From contig NC_064826.1 in NCBI RefSeq assembly GCF_024166365.1, forward strand, positions 65,179,001 to 65,243,000: a stretch of 64,000 nt of DNA. Direction: 5' to 3'. Source of the stretch: Elephas maximus indicus (Eukaryota; Chordata; Mammalia; Proboscidea; Elephantidae). Below, in pieces: positions 37,415 through 46,504 of this stretch. The position numbers were made by a program, and so were the translations under genes. Position 1 is the first letter of the stretch; every line of letters starts with the position of its first letter. The notes under the pieces were generated by a model. The model was given only the letters and a program-made list of their open reading frames with translations. It was not told the origin of the DNA and ran no database searches.

Positions 37415-38640
37415 GGTTTCAGAGCCTCTTCTGACATCCATTTTGGTCTTTTCTTTCTTTCCTGCCTTTTCAATGACCTCTTGCTTTCTTAATGTATGAT
37501 GTCCTTGTTGTCACTCCAGAACTCATATGGTCTTCGGTCATTAGTGTTCAATGCATGAAATCTGTTCTTGAGTTGGTCTCTAAATTCAGGTGGGATATAC
37601 TCAAGGTTGTACTTTGGCTCTCGTGGACTTGTTCACATTTTCTTCAGTTTCGACTTGAACTTGCATATGAGCAATTGATGGCCTGTTCCACAGTCGGCCC
37701 CTGGCCTTGTTCTGACTGATGATATTGAGCTCTTCCATCTTCTCTTTCAACAGATGTAGTTGATTTGACTCCTGTGTTTTCTATCTGGCAAGGTCCATGT
37801 GTATAGTCACTGTTTCTGTAGATGAAAAAAGGTATTCGTAACGAAGAAGTCATTGGTCTTGCAAAATTCTATGATGCCATCTCCGGCATCATTTCTGTCA
37901 CAAGGCCATTATTTTCCAACTACAGATCCTTCTTCTTAGTTTCCAACTTTTGCATTCCAATCACCAGTAATTATCAATGCATCCTGATTGCATACTTGAC
38001 CAATTTCAGACTGAAGAAGCTGGTAAAAATCTTCAATTTCTTCATCTTTGGCCTTGGTGGTTGGTGCATAAATCTGAATAATAGTCATATTAACTGGTCT
38101 TCTTTGTAGGCATATGGATATTATCCTGTCACTGACAGCACTGTACTTCAGGATAGATCTTGAAATGTTATTTTTGATGAAGAATGCAACACCATTCCTC
38201 TTCTAGTTGTCATTCTCGGCATATTATACCATATGATTGTCCAATTCATAATGGCCAATACCAGTCCATTTCAGCTTGTTAATGCCTAGGATATCAATGT
38301 TTATGTGTTCCATTTCATTTTTGACAGTTTCTAGTTTTCCTAGATTCATACTTTGTACATTCCACGCTCTGATTATTAGTGGATGTTTGCAGCTGTTTCT
38401 TCTAATGATGAGTCATGCCACATCAGCAGATGAAGGTTCCGAAAGCTTGACTCCATCCATGTCATAAGGTTCACTCTACTTTGAGGGGGCAGATCTTCCC
38501 CAGTCTTCTTTTGAGTGCATTCCAACCTGGGGGGCTCATCTTCCAGCACTATATCAGACAATGTTCTGCTGCCATTCATAAGGTTTTCACTGGATAAATC
38601 TTTTCAGAAATAGACTGCTGGGTCTTTCTTCCTAGTCTAT
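37415..38640 (-). mobile_element. RTE LINE copy A, inverted 5' segment
   Basis: Minus-strand reading gives the 5' part of the RTE: 5' leader and endonuclease region. It matches the plus-strand copy at about 46505-47588 and extends roughly 130 bp further 5'. It adjoins the sense 3' segment at about 38645, a head-to-head 5' inversion. Many stops; inactive. Confidence 0.85.
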
Positions 38641-40024
38641 CGTAGCCTGGAAGCTCAAGGAAGAACTGATGAAGTAAAAGAACTGAACAGAAGCTTCAAA
38701 AGGCAGCTCGAGAAGACAAAGTATTATAATGACATGTGCAAAGACCTGGAGATTGAAAACCAAAGGGGAAGAACATGTCATTTCTCAAGCTGAAAGAACT
38801 GAAGAAAAAATTCAAACCTCGAGTTGCAATAGTGAAGAATTCTATGGGGAAAATATTAAATGATGCAGGAAGCATCAAAAGAAGAGGAACAAATATACAG
38901 TCATTATACCAAAAAGAATTGTTCAATGTTCAAACATTTCGAGAGGTAGTATATGATCAGGGACTGATGGTACTGAAGGAAGAAGTCCAAGCTGCACTGA
39001 AGACACTGATGAAAAACATGGCCCCAAGAATTGACAGAGTATCTACTGAGATTTATAACAAAGGGATGTAGTGCTGGAAGTGCTCACTCATCTATGCCAA
39101 GAAATTTGGAAGACAGCTACCTGGCAAAATGACTGGAAGAAATCCATATTTATGCCTATTCCCAAGAAAGGTGATCCAACTGAATGTGGAAATTATCGAA
39201 CAATATCATTAATATCACATGCAAGTAAAATTTTGCTGAAGATCATTCAAAAGTGGCTGCAGCAGTACATTCAGAGGGAACTGCCAGAAATTCCTTCCGG
39301 ATTCAGAAGAGGACATGGAACCAGGGATATCATTGCTGATGTCAGATGGATCCTGGCTGAAAGCGGAGAATACCAGAAGGATGTTTACCTGTGTTTTGTT
39401 GACTATGCAAAGGCATTCGACTGTGTGGATCATGACAAATTATGGATAACATTGTGAAGAATGGGAATTCCAGAACACTTGATTGTGCTCATGAGGAACC
39501 TTTACATAGATCAAGAGGCAGCTATTCAGACAGAACAAGGGGATACTGATTGGTTTAAAGTCAGGAAAGATGTGCATCAGGGTTGTATTCTTTCACCATA
39601 CTTATTCAATAGGCATGCTGAGCAAATAATATGAGAAGCTGGACTATATGAAGAAGAACGGGGCATCAGGATTGGAGGAAGACTGGTTAACAATCTGCGT
39701 TATGCAGATGACACAACCTTGCTTGCTGAAAGTGAAAAGGACCTGAAGCACTTACTAATGAAGATGAAAGACCACAGCCTTCAGTATGGATTACACCTCA
39801 ACATAAAGAAAACAAAAATCCTCACAGCTGGACCAATAAGCAACATCATGATAAATGGAAAAAAGATTGAAGTTGTTAAGGATTTCATTTTACTTGGATC
39901 CATAATCAACGCCCATAGATGCAGCAGTCAAGAAATCAAAAGAAGCATTGCATTGGACAAATCTGCTACAAAAGACCTCTTTAAAATGTAAAAAAAAAGA
40001 TGTCACTTTAAGGACTAACGTGCA

Positions 40025-40776
40025 TTTCTTTGTCATCTAGTGCACGTAACAGAAATACCACAAGTGGGTAGTTTTAACAAAGAGAAGTTTATTTTCTCAC
40101 AGCCCAGTAGGCTACAAGTTCAAACTCAGGGCTCTGGCTCCAGCAGAAGACTTTCTGTCTCTGGTCAGCTTTGGACGAAGGTTCTTGTCATCAGGTGTGC
40201 ATCAGGGTTGTATTCTTTCACCATACATATTCAATCTGTATGCTGAGCAAATAATCCAAGAAGCTGGACTATATGAAGAATGGGACATCAGGATGGGGGA
40301 AGACTCATAAACAACCTCCATTATGCCGATGACACAACCCTGCTTGCTGAAAGTGAAGAGGGTGTGAAGCATTCACTGATGAAGATCAAAGAGTATAGCC
40401 TTCATTATGGATCACACCTCAACACACACACACAAAAAAACAAAGATCAGCCTTCCATTGATCTAGGAGCTTCTCTGTGCAGGAACCCGGCGTCCAAATG
40501 ACCCACTCCACTCTAGGCACTGCTTTCTTGGTGGTATGAAGTCCCCATGCCTTTCTGCTTGCTTCTCAAAAGAGATTGGCTTAAGATACTATCAATCTTG
40601 TAGATCTCATCAATATAACTGCCGATAATCCATCTCATTACATCATAGTGATAGGATTTATAACACATAGAGAAATCACAGATGACAAAGTGAGAGACAA
40701 TCATGCAATACTAGGGATGATCACCAAGCCAAGTTGACAGGTATTTTTCGGGGATACAATTATTTAATCCATGACT
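40025..40776 (-). mobile_element. MaLR-type LTR inserted in RTE copy A
   Basis: Antisense copy of the LTR also seen at 42123 and 49701 ('gtcatctagtgcacgtaaca' to 'tttaatccatgac'). The RTE is continuous if it is removed. Flanks gtgca (40020-40024) and atgca (40777-40781) are a likely 5-bp target duplication with one change. An RTE fragment sits inside it. Non-coding. Confidence 0.78.
40196..40455 (+). mobile_element. Internal RTE fragment within the LTR
   Basis: About 260 bp matching copy A 39570-39820, including the YADD region, but lacking both RTE ends. It stops at an A-rich spot where the RTE has 'aaagaaaacaaaaatcc'. LTR sequence lies on both sides. Confidence 0.8.
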
Positions 40777-41059
40777 ATGCACCTGAGCCAAGCCAGTGTG
40801 TTTTCAATTGCCTCATGTGCATGTGAAAGCTGGAAAATGAATAAGGAAGACCAAAGGAGAATTGATGTCTTTGAATTATGGTGTTGGTGAAGAATAGTGA
40901 ATATGCCATGGACTGCCAAAAGAATGAACAAGTCTGTCTTTTAAGAAGTACAGCCAGAGTGCTCCTTGGAAGCAAGGTTGGGGAGACTTTGTCTCATGTA
41001 CTTTGGACATGTTATCAGGAGCTACCAGTCCCTGGAGAAGGACATCATGCTTCGTAAGA

Positions 41060-41225
41060 TAACAACAACAACAAAAAAAAGCCCATTGCCATCGAGTCAA
41101 TTCTGACTCATAATGACCCTATAGGACAGTATAGAACTGCCCCATAGGGTTTCCAAGGAGCACCTCATGGATTTGAACTGTGGACCTTTTTTTTTGCAGC
41201 CATAGCACTTAACCACCAGGGTTTC
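41060..41225 (-). repeat. SINE (AfroSINE type), short form, inside RTE copy A
   Basis: Flanked by cttcgtaaga (41050-41059) and cttggtaaga (41226-41235), a 10-bp duplication with one mismatch. RTE sequence continues on both sides. Confidence 0.9.
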
Positions 41226-41419
41226 CTTGGTAAGACAGAGGGTCAGCAAAAAAGGAGACCCTCGATGAGATAGATTGACAGTGGCTGCAACAATGGGTTC
41301 ACACATAGCAGCAATTGTGAGGATGATGCAGGACCTGGCAGTGTTTTCTTCTGTTGTATATAGGGTTGCTGTGAGTCAGAGCCAACTCAACAGCACCTAA
41401 CAACCATTTGAGAATGCTA

Positions 41420-42122
41420 GTTTTATTGGCACTTCTCAGATTACTAAAGACTCTGAGTATCTTTTATGTCCTTTATTTATTTATTTATTTTTGCTCTTCC
41501 ATAAATTGCATCTTCAAACCATTGCTTGTTATTCCTTGGGGTTACTATTTGCACTTTGTTATTCCCATGAGTTCCTGATATAGTCTACTAAATAATACTT
41601 TTTGAGTTTGACATTTAAAATATTTCTCATTCTGATATTTATTATCTTTGTCCAAGGTGTCCTTCACTGAATGAAAATCCTTAATTTTGGTGACTCCAAC
41701 TTAAGTACTTTTTTGTATCAGGGTTTATGCTTTTTAAATTTTGTTTAAACAAATCCATGCACCCTTAGGTCATAAAGATATTCTCCTGCATTGTCTTCTT
41801 TTAATTCTAAAGGCTATCCTTTGCCTTTAGCTTTTTAACCCACCCAAATTTGACACTTGTAAGGCAGTTACCTGGTGGTGTTCGGTAAGATACGGTTTTA
41901 TTTCCTTCCACAAGGTGAGCTAGTTCTCCTAATGCCATCTTCTAAACAGAACATCTTTTCCTTATTGATTGGTATTGTTAACTTTATTTTATATTAACTC
42001 AAAAAAAAATTTTTTTTTCCTCTGTACATAAATAAGTCTGTTTCTGATATCTCCACTGTGTCCCATTGGTCTATTTGTCTTTTCTTGCACCAGCACTATA
42101 CTGTTTTTATTATTATGCCTAC
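41420..42122 (-). mobile_element. L1 remnant, antisense
   Basis: 'tgtcccattggtctatttgt' and 'caccagcactatactgtttt' are the complement of an L1 ORF2 3' segment. A (TTTA)n run lies at about 41472-41492. The LTR at 42123 cuts it. Confidence 0.6.
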
Positions 42123-42633
42123 TGTCTTAGTCATCTAGTGCTGCTATAACAGAGGCACCACAAGTGGATGGTTTTAACGAAGAGAAATTTATTCTCTCAC
42201 AGTCTAGCAAGCTGCAAGTCCAAATTCAGGGCCTCTGCTTAAGAGGAAGGCTTTCTCACTTTGTCAGCTCTGGAGGAGGGTCCTTGTCACCCATCTTCCC
42301 CTGCTCTAAGAGATTCTGTACAGGAATCCCGGGTTCAAAGGATGCACTCTGCTTCTGGTGCTGCTTTCTTGATGATATGAGGTCCCAGAGTCTTTCTGCT
42401 TGCTTCTCTCTTCCATGTCTCAAAAGAGATTGGCTTAAGACACTATCTAATCTTGTAGATCTCATCAATATAACTGCTGCTAGTCCATCTTATTAACATC
42501 ATAGCGATAGAATTTACAACACATAGGGAAATAATATCAGATGGCAAAATGATGGACAATCATACAATACTGGGAATCATGACCTAGCCGAGTTGACAGA
42601 TATTTTTGGGGGGACACAACTCAATCCTTGACA
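42123..42633 (-). mobile_element. Full-length MaLR-type solo LTR, antisense
   Basis: 511 bp bounded by tgtcttag and cttgaca, i.e. TG...CA ends. Flanks cctac and tctac suggest a 5-bp target duplication with one change. Same family as the solo LTR at 49701. Non-coding. Confidence 0.78.
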
Positions 42634-42699
42634 TCTACCATTGATATTAATTTTTGTTTTTTGAAATTGAATTAGCTTTTCATGAACACTTACTTTTAC

Positions 42700-43260
42700 A
42701 CATACATTAAAAATTATTGAGAACCTCATAAATATTAAAAACTTTCGATCATTAAAAGACTTTACCAAAAAAGTGAAAACAAGTTACCAACTGGGAGAAT
42801 ATCTCCTGAAACCAAGCAAGAATCTAATACATAAAATTTTGACAACTTGACAATAAAAAGACAACCCAACCATAAAATGGGGAAAGGACTTGAATAAACA
42901 TTTCACCAAAGAGGACATTCAAACACATGAAAAAATTCTCAATGTCATTAGCCATCCAAACCAAAACTCATTGCTGTTGAATCGATTCTGACTCATAGCG
43001 ACCTTACAGGACAGAATAGAACTGCACCATACTGTTTCCAAGGTGCACCTGGTGGATTTGAACTGCTGACCTTCTAGTTAGCAGCCTTAGCTCTTAACCA
43101 CTATGCCACTGGAAAGATGCAAATCAAAACCACAGTGAGATACCATTTCACTCCCACTGGAAGGCAAAGATTAAAAAAATAATAATAACAAATATTGGTG
43201 AAGATGCAAGGAAATTGGAACCCTTACCCAATGCTGGTGGGATTGCTATATAGTATTTCA
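42700..43260 (+). mobile_element. L1 remnant, sense (ORF2 3' end), SINE-interrupted
   Basis: 'aatggggaaaggacttgaat', 'ttcaccaaagaggacattca' and 'gatgcaaatcaaaaccacag' follow the L1 ORF2 3' region. A SINE interrupts it after 'cattagccat'. Confidence 0.75.
42957..43112 (-). repeat. SINE (AfroSINE type), short form, inside L1
   Basis: 'ccaaaccaaaactcattgct' to 'aaccactatgccac'. Its 5' end is slightly truncated against the L1. Confidence 0.85.
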
Positions 43261-43492
43261 TTGTATAAATACACTAAGGTTTATTTCCATTTCAATATTT
43301 ATGGAAATTTCATTGTTTCGGGTTTTTAGTTTCGTTTTATGTGGAGATTTTTTTTTTAATTATTAATTTTGTTTCTTTAATGCTTATAGAATTATAATTA
43401 TTTCCACATTCTTTTTCAGTTAGTTCAATCAACTCTAGTATAGGGTACTAGCTGCCCATCAAAATCCATTTCCCCTTCTTTCTGGACACTAG

Positions 43493-44974
43493 GTTGTTGT
43501 TAGGTGCCGTCGAGTCAGTTCCGACTCATAGCGACCCTATGCACAACAGAATGAAACACTGCCCGGTCCTGCGCCATCCTTACAATCGTTGTTGTGCTTG
43601 AGCTCATTGTTGCAGCCACTGTGTCAATCCACCTCGTTGATGGTCTTCCTCTTTTCCGCTGACCCTGTACTCTGCCAAGCATGATGTCCTTCTCCAGGGA
43701 CTGATCCCTCCTGATAACATGTCCAAAGTATGTAAGACGCAGTTTCACCATCCTTGCCTCTGAGGAGCATTCTGGCCGCACTTCTTCCAGGACAGATTTG
43801 TTTGTTCTTTTGGCAGGCCATGGCATATTCAATATTCTTCACCAATACCACAATTCAAAGGCATCAACTCTTCTTCGGCCTTCCTGATTCACTGTCCAGC
43901 TTTCACATGCATATGATGTGGTTGAAAATACCATGGCTTGGGTCAGGCGCACCTTAGTCTTCAGGGTGACATCTTTGCTCTTCAACACTTTGAAGAGGTC
44001 CTTTGCAGCAGATTTGCCCAATACAATGCATCTTTTGATTTCTTGACTGCTGCTTCCATGGCTGTTGATTGTGGATCCAAGTAAAATGAAATCCTTGACA
44101 ACTTCAATCTTTTCTCTATTTATCATGATGTTGCTCATTGGTCCAGTTGTGAGGATTTTTGTTTTCTTTATGTTGAGGTGTAATCCCTACTCAAGGCTGT
44201 GGTCTTTGATCTTCGTTGGTAAGTGCTTCAAGTCCTCTTCGCTTTCAGCAATCAAGATTGTGTCATCTGCATAACACAGGTTGTTAATGAGTGTTTCTCC
44301 AATCCTGATGCCCCATTCTTTTTCGTATAGTCCAGCTTCTTGTATTATTTGTCCAGCATACAGATTAAATAGGAATGGAGAAAGAATACAACCCTGGCAC
44401 ACACCTTTCCTAACTTTAAACCAATCAGTATCCCCTTGTTCTGTCCGAACAACTGCCTCTTAATCTATGTGAAGGCTCCTCATGAGCACAATCAAGTGTT
44501 CTGGAATTCCCATTCTTTGCAGTGTTATCCATAGTTTGTTATGATCCACACAATCGAATGCCTTTGCATAGTCAATAAAACACAGGTAAACATCCTTCTG
44601 GTATTCTCCGCTTTCAGCCAGGATCCATCTGACATCAGCAATGATATCCCTGGTTTCATGTCCTCTTCTGAAACCCGCCTGAATTTCTGGCAGTTCCCTG
44701 TCAATATACTGCTGCAGCAGGTTTTGAATGATCTTCAGCAAAATTTTGCTTACCTGTGATATTAATGATATTGTTCGATAATTTCCACATTCAGTTGGAT
44801 CACCTTTCTTGGGAATAGGCATAAATATGGATCTCTTCCAGCCAGTTGGCCAGGAAGCTGTCTTCCATATTTCTTGGCATAGATGAGTGAGTACCTCCAG
44901 TGCTGCATCTGTTTGTTGAAACATCTCAATTGATATTCTATCAATCCCTGGAGCCTTGTTTTTTGCCAATGCCC
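43493..44974 (-). mobile_element. RTE LINE copy B, 5'-truncated, antisense
   Basis: 1482 bp. The tail ('ttgttgttaggtgccgtcg') is at the left edge and reverse-transcriptase sequence extends to about 44974. RT blocks 'GCILSPFLFNLYAGQII' and YADD are visible. A CAA-to-TAA change (44462) and frameshifts break the frame. It is the least decayed RT segment here. Confidence 0.88.
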
Positions 44975-45208
44975 AACTAAATTTCCCAGCCTCCCTTCCA
45001 ATTAGGTGTAACCATAATACTGGTCTTGCCAACATATTGTCAGGAAAAGCAGTTTGTGCCATTTCCAGGTTGGGTCTTGCAATGGATTGAATTGTGTCCC
45101 CCCAAAATGTATGTCAACTTGGCTAGGTATGGTTGTCCTCCATTTTGAGGTCTCATGCAATGGTCCCATGTGTTGTAAATCCTAATCTCTGCCTGTTGAT
45201 GAGGCAAG

Positions 45209-45267
45209 TTTACAAAAAAAAAAAAAAACCCAGTGCCGTGGAGTCGATTCTGACTCATAGCGAACCT
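45209..45267 (-). repeat. 5'-truncated SINE tail with target duplication
   Basis: 59 bp: an A-run plus 'cggagt'-less tail sequence 'tgccgtggagtcgattctga' to 'agcgaaccta'. Flanked by a perfect 10-bp duplication atgaggcaag (45199-45208 and 45268-45277). Confidence 0.85.
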
Positions 45268-45462
45268 ATGAGGCAAGATTAGGTTATGTTAAGGAGGATT
45301 GGAGAGATGCAACACCCTTATTCAGTCCAGAACCCTGATCTGATGTAAGGAGAGTTCTCCTGGGGTGAGGCCTTCATCATCTTTTTTCTTACAAGAGATA
45401 AATGTGGAAGTGGTTTTGAAACTGTGAATGGGTGGAGACTGGAAGAGTTTTAAGGTGCCTAA

Positions 45463-45630
45463 TGGAAACCATGGTGACATAGCAGTTAAGAGCTTGGCTG
45501 CTAACGAAAAGATCGGCAGTTCAAATCCACCAATTGCTCTTTGGAAACTCTATGGGGCAGTTCTACTCTGTCCTATAGGGTCACTATGAGTCAGAATCTA
45601 CTAGATGTCAATGGGTTTGGTTTTGGGTTT
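45463..45630 (+). repeat. SINE (AfroSINE type), short form
   Basis: 'ggaaaccatggtgacatagc' to a 'tgggtttggttttgggtttg' tail. Inserted in the MaLR internal remnant. Confidence 0.86.
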
Positions 45631-46124
45631 GAAATAGTAAAAGCCTAGATTGCCTTGAAGAGACCATTGGTGGAATTATGGACATCGAAGGTAATTCTGG
45701 TAAAGGCTCAGAAGGAAGTGAGGAGAGCCGTAATACCAGGGATGGCGCAGATGGCAAGAAGTAGCAGCAGAGAAACAGCAGGAGCAGAACTGGGAGACTG
45801 GCATGAGATGGTGTGGGAGCCAAACTATGGAGTAAGAGAATGGGGTGCCTTCTTGATGGAGGCTTTCTGGTGGAGTGGGGTGCCTCTGGGGACTTATTGG
45901 TGGAGTTAGGCTTGCCAACCCACAGAGTGAGAGAGCTTATTGCCTTCAGGCAGAGGCTTACTGGTGGGGTTGGTGCTCCAGGCACTAAAGAGCTTTGTAA
46001 CATTTGCCTGAGCAGGGCAGAGGCTGAGTTGACCCAAGAAGCCTGAGGACCAAGGGGTTGAGAGGACAAGGAACCAGAAAGCAGAAGCTGACGAGATAAG
46101 GAACATAGGAAGCACAGCTGCTTA

Positions 46125-46244
46125 GGTCTCAAAGGGTAGGGCCATGATATCTAGGGTCTCAAAGGGTGGAGCCACAGCCTGCTGGGACTCAAAGAGTGGG
46201 GCCACATCCTCCTAGGTTTCAAAGAGTCAGATCTACACCAACTC
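46125..46244 (+). repeat. 30-bp tandem repeat, four units
   Basis: Units start at 46125, 46155, 46185 and 46215, each opening GG(T/A)(C/T)TCAAAG(G/A)GT. The first three keep the 'ggg/ggagccac/atg' part; the fourth is more diverged. Confidence 0.85.
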
Positions 46245-46504
46245 AGTTCCGGAGTGTAAGGTTACCATTCATAAGTGCCCGGGGCTTGGGGCTGAATCTG
46301 CTGCCCAAATCAGAGGGGGTGGGGCTGAAGAATGGGGCCTACCAGGGCAGAGGGGGTAGGGTTGCCACTTAGATGGACTAGGTGAAGCTGAAGCCCAGGG
46401 TCAAGGACCCTCCACCCAGAATCCAGAGAGCATGGCCAACACCCAGAGTCTGCAGAGCAGGAGCATTGCCTAGATGATCTCAGAGAACAGAGGATTATTT
46501 TCAA

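Larger units (their letters stand above)
38645..41405 (+). mobile_element. RTE LINE copy A, sense 3' segment (interrupted)
   Basis: Reverse-transcriptase region of an RTE/BovB-type LINE. 'FRRGHGTRDIIADVRWIL' and 'DYAKAFDCVDH' lie near 39300-39430 and the YADD catalytic motif near 39700. Broken by an in-frame TGA at 39456 and frameshifts. Interrupted by an LTR unit (40025-40776) and a SINE (41060-41225). Ends with the 'gctgtgagtcagagccaact' tail and AAC repeats. Confidence 0.88.
45078..46500 (+). mobile_element. MaLR LTR and internal-region remnant
   Basis: Starts as the same LTR family ('attgaattgtgtcccccc'), then from about 45400 has the MaLR-internal pattern ('ggtggagactggaagagttt', 'ggctcagaaggaagtgagga'). 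No gag/pol frame is recognisable. A SINE tail piece and a whole SINE are inserted. The GC-rich right part carries a 30-bp tandem repeat. Confidence 0.55.

Noticed and set aside
44460-45062. 200-codon frame resembling reverse transcriptase
   Set aside because: It is the decayed RTE copy B, ended by a point stop, with unrelated sequence fused at its start. Not a host gene.
45608-46132. 174-codon minus-strand frame
   Set aside because: It lies antisense to a MaLR internal remnant, is low in complexity (Pro/Ser/Leu rich), and has no domain or splice context.
46125-46244. CRISPR-like array
   Set aside because: Units are contiguous with no spacers and lie in a mammalian retroelement remnant.
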